Positions 53,858 to 63,304 of a stretch of 64,000 bases of DNA are shown here, in pieces (positions within the stretch are counted from its first letter, which is position 1; each line of letters begins with the position of its first letter). Source of the DNA: SCGC-AG-212-J23 sp036406675 (lineage in GTDB: Bacteria > Pseudomonadota > Gammaproteobacteria > Burkholderiales > SG8-39); contig DASXAO010000084.1 in the NCBI GenBank assembly GCA_036406675.1, forward strand, positions 1 through 64,000. The letters run 5' to 3'. The translations under genes were made by a program, and so were the position numbers. A model generated the notes under the pieces. That model saw nothing but the letters and a program-made list of their open reading frames with translations, was not told the origin of the DNA and ran no database searches.

Positions 53858-55548
53858 GCAACCCACTCGGAAACCGGCGCCCTCGCCTCGTGCAGCGGCT
53901 GGCAGACAATGTCGACAAGCGTGGGGCCGTCGTGCGCAAGCGCCTGCCTCAGCACCGCCTCGAGCTCCCGTGGATCGGAAACCTTCCAACTTTTTACCCC
54001 GAAGGCGTCGGCGATTTTCGCGTGGTCGCTGACGCCGAAGTCCACTGAAAAATAGCGCTGGCCGTAGCCCGATTTCTGCCCCGCCTTGATCCACCCGTAA
54101 GTCGCGTTGGAGATCACGACGCAGGTGATCGGGAGCTTGAGGCGCACCAGGGTTTCGAGCTCGCCGACGCACATGCCGAAGCTGCCGTCGCCCATCACCG
54201 CGACGGTCTTCACACCCGGGCGGCCGATGTGCGCCCCGACCGCCGCCGCCAGGGCGTAGCCGAGCGCGCCGTGCGCCCGGTTGGAGAAGAAGCGCCGGCC
54301 GCTGCCCTTCACCACGTAGTAGGCCGAGAAATACGGGCAAGGCGTGCCGGGATCCGCCACCAGGATCGCGTCTTTCCCGAGCAACCTGTCCAGAGCGGCA
54401 ACGACGCGTTCGGGCCTGATCGGCACGTCGTCCGACTTTGCCGGGGCTTCGAAGGCCGCGAATTTCTCGCGCTTCTTTTCGTCCACCCAAGAGAGATCGC
54501 CGTCGCGCCTCTCTACCGCTTCTTCCAAAGAGGAAAGGGCGAGCTTCGCATCGGCCACGATCGGCACGTCGACCTTGTAATTCCTCCCCGGCACCGTCGG
54601 GTCGACGTCGATGTGGATGATCCGGGCGCGCCCCGGCGCGGGATGGCGCCAGCGCTCGGTCGTCACCGAGCCCGCGCGGCAGCCGACGAACACGATCGCG
54701 TCGGCCTGGTCGATCACCGCGCGGGTGGCCGGCGTGCCGCCGTTGGAGCCGACCACTCCGACCGAGTGCGCGCAGCGCTCGTCGATGGCCCCCTTGCCGC
54801 TCACGGTGGTGGCAACCGGGGCAGCCAGCTTTTCGGCCAGCGCCGTCAATTCCGATTCCGCATTGGAGAGCACTACGCCGCCGCCGCAAATGAACACCGG
54901 GTTGCGCGCTCCTCGCAGCGTCTTGGCGGCGAGCTCGACGAAGAACGGGTCCGGCGCCACGCGCCGGGAAGGAAAGGCGCCGAGCGTCGGATCCGCCCAC
55001 ACGTCGCCGCGCTCGACCGCAGCGTTCTGCACGTCGAAAGGCAACGCGACATGCGCGGCGCCGGGACGGCCCGTGGTCATCGCCTCGAACGCGGCGCGGA
55101 AGGTGCGCGGAATGTCCGCGGCGCGATCGAGCACCGCGTTCCACTTGGTCAGCGGCCGCATCAACGAGCGCTGGTCGAGCTCCGTGAGGGTGAAGCGATT
55201 CCGCGAGGAAACCGCGACGTCGGTGTTGACGGCGAGGACGGGGATCGAGGACTCGTTCGCCTCCACCAGGCCGGGAAGGATGTACGTCGCCCCGCCGCCC
55301 GAGGGGCCTTCGCACACGCCGACTTTCCCGGTGACGCGGGCATAGCCGTCGGCCATGTAGGCGGCGTGGCGCTCGTCGCGGGTGAGGACGTGCCGGATCG
55401 ACGCCGTGCGGGCCAGGGCGTCGTAGAGCGGCAGGCTGGTGTCGCCGCACAGGCCGAAAATCACTTCGACGCCGTGCGCCTTCAGCATCTCGACGACCGC
55501 GTCGGCGCCGGTGAGCGCGGCGGCCTGAAGGTCGACCGGCTTGTTCAT
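53854..55548 (-). CDS. Thiamine-diphosphate-dependent enzyme, acetolactate synthase-like
   Basis: 564 residues. ThDP Glu in RDERHAAYMADGYARVTGKVGVCEGPSGGG; central FAD/nucleotide-like domain with VFICGGGVVLSNAE; ThDP motif MGDGSFGMCVGELETLVRLKLPITCVVISNATYGW (GDG...N). Substrate unknown: decarboxylation or ligation of a 2-oxoacid. It heads the operon of nitrile hydratase-like and pxp genes. Confidence 0.88.
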   Translation of the reverse strand: MNKPVDLQAAALTGADAVVEMLKAHGVEVIFGLCGDTSLPLYDALARTASIRHVLTRDERHAAYMADGYARVTGKVGVCEGPSGGGATYILPGLVEANESSIPVLAVNTDVAVSSRNRFTLTELDQRSLMRPLTKWNAVLDRAADIPRTFRAAFEAMTTGRPGAAHVALPFDVQNAAVERGDVWADPTLGAFPSRRVAPDPFFVELAAKTLRGARNPVFICGGGVVLSNAESELTALAEKLAAPVATTVSGKGAIDERCAHSVGVVGSNGGTPATRAVIDQADAIVFVGCRAGSVTTERWRHPAPGRARIIHIDVDPTVPGRNYKVDVPIVADAKLALSSLEEAVERRDGDLSWVDEKKREKFAAFEAPAKSDDVPIRPERVVAALDRLLGKDAILVADPGTPCPYFSAYYVVKGSGRRFFSNRAHGALGYALAAAVGAHIGRPGVKTVAVMGDGSFGMCVGELETLVRLKLPITCVVISNATYGWIKAGQKSGYGQRYFSVDFGVSDHAKIADAFGVKSWKVSDPRELEAVLRQALAHDGPTLVDIVCQPLHEARAPVSEWVA

Positions 55549-55651
55549 GCGCCTATCTTACCTGCGCCGGGTCTGCCGCTAGTCCGCGCTACCCATGGAT
55601 TGCGTGGCGGGGACAGAGGACGGCTCTTTGTCAGCAGGCGACAATGCGGGG

Positions 55652-55819
55652 ATGAAAACCTTATTCGTCATTCTCGCGGCGGCAACGCTCGCCGCGTGCC
55701 ATCAGGAAGGCCCCGCGGAGAAAGCCGGGCGGCAGATCGACGACGCCGGTAAGGCCGCGAGCCGCAGCGTCGAGAAGGCGGGCGACGCGATCCGCGACGC
55801 GGCGAAGGGCAAGAACTAG
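55652..55819 (+). CDS. Small entericidin-like lipoprotein
   Basis: 55 residues from the ATG at 55652 (frame opens at 55595). Signal and lipobox KTLFVILAAATLAACHQ; mature part EKAGRQIDDAGKAASRSVEKAGDAIRDAAKGKN is a short amphipathic helix, as in entericidins. Probably an outer-membrane lipoprotein. Confidence 0.75.
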   Translation: MKTLFVILAAATLAACHQEGPAEKAGRQIDDAGKAASRSVEKAGDAIRDAAKGKN

Positions 55820-55876
55820 CACTGTTTCGCGCACCGGCGTGGCGGCTATATTAGCGCCATGCCGAGCGTCGCCGAA
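55652..55876 (+). other. Gap between entericidin-like gene and VOC gene, nothing further seen
   Basis: Only the entericidin-like gene (55652-55819) and a short spacer with no palindrome or promoter I can support. Confidence 0.3.
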
Positions 55877-56710
55877 AACCAGCGCCCGCCTCCGGGCGAG
55901 CTCTACCTCGACCACATAGCGCACTTCGTGCCGGACCTCGGCGCGGCAGCGCGCGTCGCGGAGCTGCTCGGCTTCAAGGTGACGCCCGAATCGGCGCACC
56001 GCGCGCAGGGCGCGCCGGCCGGGACCTCGAACCGCACGATCATGCTCGAGCAGGGCTACATCGAGATCCTCGCGCCGACGCTCGACACGCCGCACGCGCA
56101 GCGCGTGCGCGAGCGCATGGCGCGCTACGACGGGGTGCATCTCGCGTGCTTCGGCACGCCGCAGGCCGAAGCCGAGCACCGGCGCCTCGCCGAGCACGGC
56201 TTCGAGCCCGAGCCGCTGGTGAGCCTGGAGCGCACGCTCGACGGCGGGGAGAAGGTGCGCTTCAACGTGGTCCGCGTGCCGCAAGCGAAGATGCCCGAAG
56301 GGCGCGTGCAGTACGTGGAGCAGCTCGCCCCCGAAGCGATCTGGACCCAGGCCAACCTCGCCCACGCCAACGGCGTGACCGGGCTCAAGGCGATTTACGT
56401 CGTTGGCGACAATCCGGCGGAGACGGCAGCGCGGTGGGCGCGCTTTTCGGGTCTGATGCCGATGCCGGAAGGCGCGCTGGTGCGCCTGGACTGCAGCCGC
56501 GGCCAGGTGTTCGTCGGCACCCGAGAGGAGCTCCGGCGCCTGCTCGGCGCGGCGCCCGCGGCGCCGGGCCTCGCCGGGTATCGGCTGGCGTGCCGTCATC
56601 CGGAGAGCTTCGCCGCGCGTTGCAGCAGGCTGGGGTTCGCGGTGCACAGGAGCGCCGCCGGGCACGCCGTGTCGCTGCCCGCCTCCCTTGGCGGCGTTTG
56701 GCTGATTTAG
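55859..56710 (+). CDS. VOC-family protein with two glyoxalase-like modules
   Basis: 283 residues. First module LYLDHIAHFVPDLGAAARVAELLGFKVTPES, NRTIMLEQGYIEILAPT; second module GVTGLKAIYVVGDNPAETAARWARFSGLMP. The DHIAHFVPD and YIEIL positions carry metal ligands in the glyoxalase_3 type. It precedes livK by 26 bases on the same strand. Substrate unknown. Confidence 0.82.
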   Translation: MPSVAENQRPPPGELYLDHIAHFVPDLGAAARVAELLGFKVTPESAHRAQGAPAGTSNRTIMLEQGYIEILAPTLDTPHAQRVRERMARYDGVHLACFGTPQAEAEHRRLAEHGFEPEPLVSLERTLDGGEKVRFNVVRVPQAKMPEGRVQYVEQLAPEAIWTQANLAHANGVTGLKAIYVVGDNPAETAARWARFSGLMPMPEGALVRLDCSRGQVFVGTREELRRLLGAAPAAPGLAGYRLACRHPESFAARCSRLGFAVHRSAAGHAVSLPASLGGVWLI

Positions 56711-56736
56711 AATCGCGGTTCCTTAGGAGGGGTCAG

Positions 56737-57921
56737 ATGAGATTATCGAAAGTCGCTATCGTGGCCGCGCTCGCGCTAGCGAGCTCCGGCGCCTGCGCGC
56801 AAACCATAAAAATCGGCTTCATCACCAGCTATTCGGGGTTGAACGGCAACCTCGGGCCGTACATGGAGCGCGCGGTGCGGCTGTACATCAAGGAGCACCA
56901 GAAAGACCTGCCGCCCGGCGTCAAGATCGAGCTCATCACGCGCGACGACACCGGCCCCAACCCCGACAAGGCGAAGCAGCTCGCCCAGGAGCTGGTGGTG
57001 CGCGACAAGGTCAACCTGCTCGCCGGCGTGATCTTCACGCCCAACGCGATGTCGATCGCGCCGATCGCCACCGAGGCCAAGGTGCCGTTCGTGATCATGA
57101 ACGCCGGCACCGCCGTGATCACCACGCGCTCGCCGTACATCGCCCGCACCTCGTTCACGCTGTGGCAGTCGAGCTACCCGCTCGGCCAGTGGGCGGCTAA
57201 GAAGTTCAAGTCGGCGTACTCGCTGGTGAGCGACTTCGGCCCCGGCCACGACGCCGAGGAAGCCTTCTCCAAGGCATTCGAAGAGGGCGGCGGCAAGCTC
57301 CTCGGCAAGGTGCGCGTGCCGCTGCAGAACCCCGACTGGGCCGCCTACATGCAGCGCGTCAAGGATGCCAAGCCCGACGCGCTGATGGTCTTCATCCCGG
57401 CCGGCAAGACCGCCACCGCGGTGATGAAGAATTTCTCCGAGCTGGGGCTCGACAAGGCCGGCATCAAGCTGATCGGCCCGGGCGACATCACCACCGACGA
57501 GGAGCTGCCCAACATGGGCGACGTTGCGCTCGGCGTAACGACCATGTTCCACTACTCGGCCGCGGCAGATCGCCCCGCCAACAAAGCTTTCGTCGCGGCC
57601 TGGAAGAAGGAATACGGCGCGAACGAGACGCCGAACTTCCTCTCCGCCGGCTCCTGGGACGGCACCGCCATGATCTTCGAGGCGATCAAGCAGCAGAAGG
57701 GCAAGCTGAACCCGGACAAGACCATGGAGATCTTCAAGCACTGGAAGTTCGCCGACAGCCCGCGCGGGCCGATCTCCATCGACCCGGAGACGCGCGACAT
57801 CGTGCAGAACGAGTACCTGCGCGAAGTGCGCAAGGTCGGCGGGCAGCTCGCCAACGTCGAGCTCGAAACCTTTGCCACCGCAGTGAAGGACCCCTGGAAA
57901 GAGCTGCAGAAGAAGAAGTAG
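56737..57921 (+). CDS. Branched-chain amino acid-type ABC transporter substrate-binding protein
   Basis: 394 residues from the ATG at 56737 with an AGGAGGGG site. Signal peptide ending GACAQTI. LivK-type fold: IKIGFITSYSGLNGNLGPYMERAVRLYIKE, VVRDKVNLLAGVIFTPNAMSIAPIATEAKVPFVIMNAG, LVSDFGPGHDAEEAF, ALMVFIPAGKTATAVMKNFSELGL. First gene of a full liv operon. The ligand may be an amino acid or aromatic acid. Confidence 0.93.
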   Translation: MRLSKVAIVAALALASSGACAQTIKIGFITSYSGLNGNLGPYMERAVRLYIKEHQKDLPPGVKIELITRDDTGPNPDKAKQLAQELVVRDKVNLLAGVIFTPNAMSIAPIATEAKVPFVIMNAGTAVITTRSPYIARTSFTLWQSSYPLGQWAAKKFKSAYSLVSDFGPGHDAEEAFSKAFEEGGGKLLGKVRVPLQNPDWAAYMQRVKDAKPDALMVFIPAGKTATAVMKNFSELGLDKAGIKLIGPGDITTDEELPNMGDVALGVTTMFHYSAAADRPANKAFVAAWKKEYGANETPNFLSAGSWDGTAMIFEAIKQQKGKLNPDKTMEIFKHWKFADSPRGPISIDPETRDIVQNEYLREVRKVGGQLANVELETFATAVKDPWKELQKKK

Positions 57922-58003
57922 CGCCTGCTCTCAAGAAGCTAATCCACTGGGGGAATTCCTTTCGTCAGTCGTAAGCGTCGCCTTCCACGGCGCCGCTTAC
58001 GGC

Positions 58004-58822
58004 ATGATTCTGTACGTCATCTCCGTGGGCCTGTCGGTGACGATGGGCCTCATGGGATTCATCAACCTCGCCCACGGCGTGTTCGCCATGGCGGGCGGGT
58101 TCATTCTCTCCGCCCTGCTCGGGCGCTACGGCGTGCCGTTCCCGCTCGCCGTCGCAGCCGCTTTCATATTCGTCGCTGCAGGGAGCATCGTCCTCGAACG
58201 GCTGCTCTACTCGCGCCTCTACGGTTCCGGCGAGCTGGCGCAGGTGCTGTTCTCGATCGGCCTGATCCTGGTGTCGATGGCGAGCGCGCGGCTCATCTTC
58301 GGCGACCAGGCAGCGCGCGTGTTTTTGCCCGACTACCTGCGCGGTCAGCTGCACTTCGTCGGCCGCGATTTCCCGACCTACAGGGTGTTCATCATTTTCT
58401 TCAGCCTGGTCATCGTTGTCTCGCTGTGGTTCGGGGTCGAGCGCACCCGCTGGGGCGCAATGGTGCGCGCGGCGGTCGACAACCGCGGCATGGCGCAGTC
58501 GGTGGGCATCAATACCAAGCTCCTGTTCATGCTGACCTTCGCGCTCGGCAGCGGCCTCGCCGGCCTCGGCGGCGCGCTGGGCGCGGACATCCTGCCGGTG
58601 CAGTGGGCCTATCCGTTCGAGCACCTGGTCTACTTCCTGATCGTGGTTGCGGTCGGCGGCCTCGGCACGCTGCGCGGGCCCTTCATCGCGGCGCTTCTGA
58701 TCGGCATCGCCGACACGGCGTGCAAGTACTGGATCCCGGAGTTCGGCGCATTCCTCGTCTACGCGGCGACGATCGCGATCCTGTTGTGGCGGCCCATGGG
58801 TCTCTTCGGGATGAGAGCGTGA
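58004..58822 (+). CDS. livH: Branched-chain ABC transporter permease LivH
   Basis: 272 residues if started at ATG 58004; the frame continues upstream (FHGAAYG before MILYV), and the family usually has about 15 more residues, so a non-ATG start nearer 57947 (CTG) is likely. GLSVTMGLMGFINLAHGVFAMAGGFILS and the loop VDNRGMAQSVGINTKLLFMLTFALGSGLAGLGGAL are the LivH/LivM coupling motif. Overlaps livM by four bases (GTGA). Confidence 0.9.
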   Translation: MILYVISVGLSVTMGLMGFINLAHGVFAMAGGFILSALLGRYGVPFPLAVAAAFIFVAAGSIVLERLLYSRLYGSGELAQVLFSIGLILVSMASARLIFGDQAARVFLPDYLRGQLHFVGRDFPTYRVFIIFFSLVIVVSLWFGVERTRWGAMVRAAVDNRGMAQSVGINTKLLFMLTFALGSGLAGLGGALGADILPVQWAYPFEHLVYFLIVVAVGGLGTLRGPFIAALLIGIADTACKYWIPEFGAFLVYAATIAILLWRPMGLFGMRA

Positions 58823-59805
58823 GCGGCTATACCGTGGACGCGCGCATCCGCTGGACGGAATGGACGCCGTTCGTGGTCGCGCTCGCCGCCTTCTTCCTGC
58901 TGCCCGAGTACCTGGCGCTCGGCGCGCGCATCCTGATCTTCATCCTGTTCGCGCTCTCGCTCGACCTGATCCTCGGCTACGCCGGCATCGTCACCCTCGG
59001 CCACAGCGCGTTCTTCGGCCTCGGCGCGTACACAGCGGGCATCCTCAGCGCGAAGCTCGGCGTGACCGATCCCTTCATTCAATTGCTTTGCTCGGGAATC
59101 GCGGCCGCGATTCTCGGCATCGCCACCGGCGCCATCATCCTGCGCACGCGCGCGCTCACCCTGCTCATGCTGACGCTTGCCATCACCGCGATCCTGCTCG
59201 AGGTGGCGAACAAGATGAGCTCGGTGACCGGCGGCGCCGACGGCCTGCAGGGCGTGGTGGTGGCGCCGATCCTCGGCCTCTTCAGGTTCGATCTCTTCGG
59301 CAAGACCGCTTTCCTCTACTGCCTGGTGGGCCTGTTCATCGGCTGGTGGGCGGTGCGCCGCATCATCTACTCGCCGTTCGGCGCGATGCTCACCGGCATC
59401 CGGGAGCACGGCGGTCGCATGCACGCGATCGGGGCGCCGGTGTACTGGCGCATGGTGCTGATCTACACCATCTCCGCGACCATGGCGGGCATCGCCGGCG
59501 CGCTCCTCACGCAGGTGAACCAGTTCGTCGGCCTGAACGTGCTCGGCCTGGAGCCTTCGGGCGACCTGCTGGTGATGCTGATCCTCGGCGGCGTCGGCCG
59601 CCTGTACGGCGCCTTCGTCGGCCCGGTCATCTACCTCATCGTGCAGGACTGGCTGGCCAAGCAGTACCCCGAGTACTGGTACTTCGGCGTCGGCGCCCTG
59701 CTCATCACGGTCGTCCTTTTCGCGCCCGGGGGCATCCTGGGCCTCGCGGACAAATGCCTGCAGCTCTTGAGACCGAGAAGCTCTGCAAAAGCTTCGGCGC
59801 GCTGA
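58819..59805 (+). CDS. livM: Branched-chain ABC transporter permease LivM
   Basis: 328 residues from GTG 58819. YAGIVTLGHSAFFGLGAYTAGIL and GIREHGGRMHAIGAPVYWRMVLIYTISATMAGIAGALL, about nine helices. Overlaps the livG start by 52 bases. Confidence 0.93.
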   Translation: MSGYTVDARIRWTEWTPFVVALAAFFLLPEYLALGARILIFILFALSLDLILGYAGIVTLGHSAFFGLGAYTAGILSAKLGVTDPFIQLLCSGIAAAILGIATGAIILRTRALTLLMLTLAITAILLEVANKMSSVTGGADGLQGVVVAPILGLFRFDLFGKTAFLYCLVGLFIGWWAVRRIIYSPFGAMLTGIREHGGRMHAIGAPVYWRMVLIYTISATMAGIAGALLTQVNQFVGLNVLGLEPSGDLLVMLILGGVGRLYGAFVGPVIYLIVQDWLAKQYPEYWYFGVGALLITVVLFAPGGILGLADKCLQLLRPRSSAKASAR

Positions 59806-60506
59806 CGGTCGCGCAGAACATCGACTTCCGCCTCGAGGCGGGGGCGCGCCACGCCCTGATCGGCCCGAACGGCGCCGGCAAGACCACCTTCGTCAACATG
59901 CTGACCGGGGCGCTCGCGCCCACCTCCGGCCGCATCCTGATGAACGGCGGCGAGATCACGAAGGCGAAGCAGGCGGCGCGCGTCAAGCTCGGCCTCGGCC
60001 GCACTTTCCAGATCACCACCCTGTTCCGCCGCCTGCCGGTGCTGGACAACGTCGCGCTCGCCGTGGCCGAGCGTCGCGGCGATGCGAAGCGCATGTGGCG
60101 CTCTGCGTCTTCTCATCGGGAAATTATTGAAGAAAGCAGGGAGCTTCTTGCCACGCTCGGCCTCGCCGAGGACGCCGGCACTCCGGCGCAGGACCTGCCC
60201 TACGGCAAGCAGCGGCTGATCGAGATCGCCATCGCGCTCGGCCTGAAGCCGAAGGTGCTGCTCCTCGACGAGCCGGCCGCCGGCGTGCCGTCGCAGGAGT
60301 CGGCGCGCATCCTCCAGGTCCTCGACCGGCTGCCGGCCGACATCGCGATCCTGATCATCGAGCACGACATGGACCTCGTGTTCCGCTTCGCGAAGAGCAT
60401 CACCGTGCTGGTGCAGGGCGAAGTGCTGGTCGAGGGGCCGCCGAGCGAGATCGCGCGCGACCGCCGCGTGCACCAGGTGTATCTCGGCGAGCAGCGCCAT
60501 GCCTGA
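59754..60506 (+). CDS. livG: Branched-chain ABC transporter ATPase LivG
   Basis: 250 residues from ATG 59754. Walker A GPNGAGKTTFVNMLTG, GLGRTFQITTLFRRLPVLDNV, the LivG-type signature DLPYGKQRLIEIAIALGLKP in place of LSGGQ, Walker B VLLLDEPAAGVP, and H-loop IIEHDMDLVF. Overlaps livF by 8 bases. Confidence 0.94.
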   Translation: MPAALETEKLCKSFGALTVAQNIDFRLEAGARHALIGPNGAGKTTFVNMLTGALAPTSGRILMNGGEITKAKQAARVKLGLGRTFQITTLFRRLPVLDNVALAVAERRGDAKRMWRSASSHREIIEESRELLATLGLAEDAGTPAQDLPYGKQRLIEIAIALGLKPKVLLLDEPAAGVPSQESARILQVLDRLPADIAILIIEHDMDLVFRFAKSITVLVQGEVLVEGPPSEIARDRRVHQVYLGEQRHA

Positions 60507-61200
60507 CGCGCTGCAGATCCGGCGGCTGAGCTCGGGCTACGGCGAGACCGTGGTGCTCGAGGACGTCGAGCTCACCCTGCCCGTGCGCGGCTCCCTCGCC
60601 GTCCTCGGCAGAAACGGCGTCGGCAAGACCACGCTCCTTTCCACCGTGATGGGGCACACCACCTTCCACTCGGGTTCCATCGCCTTTCAGGGTCACGAGA
60701 TCTCCAGGCTTCCCGTGTACGAGCGCGCGCGCCGCGGCATCGGCTTCGTGCCCCAGGAACGGCTCATCTTCCCGTCGCTCAGCGTGCACGAGAACCTCAC
60801 CGTCGCCGCGCGCCGCGGGCGCTGGAGCGTCGAGCGCGTCTACGAGCTCTTTCCGCGCCTGAAGGAGCGCCGCGTCGCCATGGGCAACCAGCTCTCCGGC
60901 GGCGAGCAGCAGATGCTCGCCATCGGCCGCGCGCTGATGGGCAATCCGTCGCTCCTTCTCCTCGACGAGCCGCTCGAAGGCCTCGCGCCCATCATCGTGG
61001 AAATGCTCCTGATTTCCCTGAAGAAGCTGATCGCCGAGGATTCGCTCGCGATCGTCCTGGTGGAGCAGCACGCCAAGGTGGCGCTGTCGGTGACCGAGAC
61101 CGCGCTCGTCCTGAGCCGCGGCCGCGTCACGCACTACGGCCCGAGCGCGGGGCTCCTGGACGACCCGGATAAGCTGACCAGCCTCATCGTGGCGCAGTAG
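60499..61200 (+). CDS. livF: Branched-chain ABC transporter ATPase LivF
   Basis: 233 residues. Walker A GRNGVGKTTLLSTVMG, GIGFVPQERLIFPSLSVHENL, signature LSGGEQQMLAIGRALMG, Walker B LLLLDEPLEGLAP, H-loop VEQHAKVAL. Completes the uptake system; no enzyme of the pathway follows. Confidence 0.94.
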   Translation: MPDALQIRRLSSGYGETVVLEDVELTLPVRGSLAVLGRNGVGKTTLLSTVMGHTTFHSGSIAFQGHEISRLPVYERARRGIGFVPQERLIFPSLSVHENLTVAARRGRWSVERVYELFPRLKERRVAMGNQLSGGEQQMLAIGRALMGNPSLLLLDEPLEGLAPIIVEMLLISLKKLIAEDSLAIVLVEQHAKVALSVTETALVLSRGRVTHYGPSAGLLDDPDKLTSLIVAQ

Positions 61201-61220
61201 AGCGTCGAATCGGCCCCTGC

Positions 61221-61943
61221 CTAGAGTTGCGCGGAAGCGGACTTCGCGTCCCGCAGGCCTTCCAGAAGGGCCAGCGCGCGCGACATCGAAAACTGGTACG
61301 TCGCCGCGTCGAAGGCCTTCGGGTTGCCGCGCATCATGTAGCCGTGCTGGATGCCGGGAAAGATGTGGACCTGCACGTTCTTCATGCGCGCGGGCACGCC
61401 GCGATACGCCTCGAGCACGGGAGCCGGCGCGGCGTGATCCTGGTCACCCCAGATGATGCAAACCGGCGCGCGCACGCCCTCGAGCTCGTCGATGTAGTCG
61501 AGGAGCTGCGTGCCGTGGCACGAGATGCCGGCGTCGTAGCCCAGGCGCTTGGGTCCAAGGATCGCGTAGGGGCCGCCGTAGCAGAAGCCGATCACCGCCG
61601 CGCGGCCGTTGCAGAACGGCTCGCGGCGCACCAGCGCCAGCGCGTCGGCGAGATCGCGCTCGCCGGTCCTGATCTTGTCGAGGCGCGGCTGGCCGCGGGG
61701 CGCGGCGCGCTGGTCGTCGCGCGCGAGCGGTCCCGGCACCGTGCGCCAGAAGAGGTCGGGCGCCGCCGCGATGTAGCCGCGCGACGCGAACTCGTCGGCG
61801 ATGCCGCGGAGGTCCGCGTCGACGCCGTGAATCGCGGACGCGAGCACGATGGCCGGCACCTTCGGCCCGCCCTCGGGCGTCACCACGTAGCAATCGAACT
61901 GCGGACCATCGCTCGAGCGGATCTTGATGTCTTTCTTCAGCAT
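61221..61943 (-). CDS. Dienelactone hydrolase family protein
   Basis: 240 residues from ATG 61943. Catalytic Cys in AVIGFCYGGPYAI, Asp in IIWGDQDHAAP, His in PGIQHGYMMRG, as in dienelactone hydrolase. Convergent with livF. Substrate unknown, perhaps a lactone in aromatic degradation. Confidence 0.9.
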   Translation of the reverse strand: MLKKDIKIRSSDGPQFDCYVVTPEGGPKVPAIVLASAIHGVDADLRGIADEFASRGYIAAAPDLFWRTVPGPLARDDQRAAPRGQPRLDKIRTGERDLADALALVRREPFCNGRAAVIGFCYGGPYAILGPKRLGYDAGISCHGTQLLDYIDELEGVRAPVCIIWGDQDHAAPAPVLEAYRGVPARMKNVQVHIFPGIQHGYMMRGNPKAFDAATYQFSMSRALALLEGLRDAKSASAQL

Positions 61944-62132
61944 GGGGCCTCGCGGAGAGAAGTCTTGCCAGGACGATTCTAGTGACGCGTGCGCGGCGTG
62001 CAAGCCCCCTTTTGGACTTATGGCCACGCGGCGGCTGACAGGCTGTCTCGCCTTCCCGTCGGCCGGGTGGCGCTAGTGCCCGTTGCACCGGGCAAGTGAT
62101 GAACTCTGTGGACGCGAACGCTTAAGGAACTG

Positions 62133-62858
62133 CTACGCCATCCTCTGGCGAACGTAGAGATGGACGTTGGCAGAACCATCGCCAGCAGGAACCTCTTTGA
62201 CCTCGAGATAAGCCTGTTGCCGCACAAGCTCACCCAGCTTTTGGCAACCGTAGTTTCGAGAGTCGAATGAAGGGCTGTTCTTGAGAAGCATGGCTCCAAC
62301 GGCGGAGAGTGACGCCCACCCGTTCTCTCGCGCAGTCGCGGCGAGCGCAGCCCGAATCATCGGTTCCAAGGGTTCCGTTTCCGACTCGCTTTGGGCCATT
62401 GGCACCTGCTGCCGCTCCAGAATCTCGGTGTATACGAACTTGTTGCAGGCCGCTACGAATGCCCGCGGGGTCTTTCGTTCTCCGAACCCATAGACCATCA
62501 ACCCGGCTTCGCGAATTCGCGTGGCGAGGCGCGTGAAATCGCTGTCAGAGGACACCAAGCAAAAACCATCGAGATTGCCGGAGTGCAGCAAGTCCATGGC
62601 ATCGATGATGAGAGAAGAATCGGTCGAATTCTTCCCTGTCGTATAGCTGAACTGTTGCATAGGCTGGATCGCCATCGTATGCAGAACATCCTTCCAGCCC
62701 CTGAGGTTTGCGGTAGTCCAGTCGCCGTATGCGCGTTTTAGGGTGACAGTGCCGTAGCGCGAGATCTCCGCCAACAGCTCATGAACGATCGATGCCTGTG
62801 CATTGTCGGCGTCGATTAGGACAGCGAGCCTGTCGTTGTGAGCCGTGCCGTTAGGCAT
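62133..62858 (-). CDS. NYN-domain (PIN-like) protein with LOTUS/OST-HTH tail
   Basis: 241 residues from ATG 62858. NYN nuclease fold: LAVLIDADNAQASIVHELLAEISRYG (catalytic-type D-x-D/N), STDSSLIIDAMDLLHSGNLDGFCLVSSDSDFTRLATRIREAG with acidic residues, and VYGFGERKTPRAFVAACNKF. The last ~75 residues look like an OST-HTH RNA-binding domain (ASLSAVGAMLLKNSPSFDSRNYGCQKLGELVRQQ). Such proteins are putative RNA nucleases; none of the usual toxin-antitoxin context is here. Confidence 0.88.
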   Translation of the reverse strand: MPNGTAHNDRLAVLIDADNAQASIVHELLAEISRYGTVTLKRAYGDWTTANLRGWKDVLHTMAIQPMQQFSYTTGKNSTDSSLIIDAMDLLHSGNLDGFCLVSSDSDFTRLATRIREAGLMVYGFGERKTPRAFVAACNKFVYTEILERQQVPMAQSESETEPLEPMIRAALAATARENGWASLSAVGAMLLKNSPSFDSRNYGCQKLGELVRQQAYLEVKEVPAGDGSANVHLYVRQRMA

Positions 62859-62866
62859 AGCTCCGC

Positions 62867-63304
62867 CTACACGTAGAGCTGGCGCACGATGGCGTTGCCG
62901 GGGTTCGCCGAATCCACCAGCACCTCGACTTCCTGGTTCACGGCGAGCGCCCGCACCTGCTTGTTCTTGTAGACCGTCGCCCACGAGCTCACGCGCCGGC
63001 CGGCGAAGTCGTAGGAAAACTCGAGCCGCCCCCGGTCCCACACGGCGTCGACCCGCGTGATCTGCGCGCGCACGAGCTGGCCGCGCGAGAACAGGCGATG
63101 GATCCGCACGATGCGCCAGGCGACCAGGCCCGCGGCGACGAGCGAGAGCGGAACCGCGACCCTGAGCGCGTCGGCGCCCGTGAAGCCGCCGTCGTGGCGG
63201 AAGAGCATGAGCTGCCCGCTGATCAGCCAGATCACCGGCAGAGACATGAGGCACAGCAGCGCCGGCCAGTCCGTCAATAGGATGCTGAAGATCCGCGGCT
63301 TCAT
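62867..63304 (-). CDS. DUF3592-like membrane protein
   Basis: 145 residues. Two N-terminal membrane helices (ALLCLMSLPVIWLISGQL and ALRVAVPLSLVAAGLVAWRIV), then the DUF3592 beta domain GQLVRAQITRVDAVWDRGRLEFSYDFAGRRVSSWATVY and VEVLVDSANPGNAIVRQLYV. Function unknown. It ends 9 bases before the NYN gene start. Confidence 0.75.
   Translation of the reverse strand: MKPRIFSILLTDWPALLCLMSLPVIWLISGQLMLFRHDGGFTGADALRVAVPLSLVAAGLVAWRIVRIHRLFSRGQLVRAQITRVDAVWDRGRLEFSYDFAGRRVSSWATVYKNKQVRALAVNQEVEVLVDSANPGNAIVRQLYV

Noticed and set aside
56721..56739. GGGGTCAGA core in the livK ribosome site as a member of the palindrome family
   Set aside because: It has no complementary arm; the match is explained by the Shine-Dalgarno sequence.
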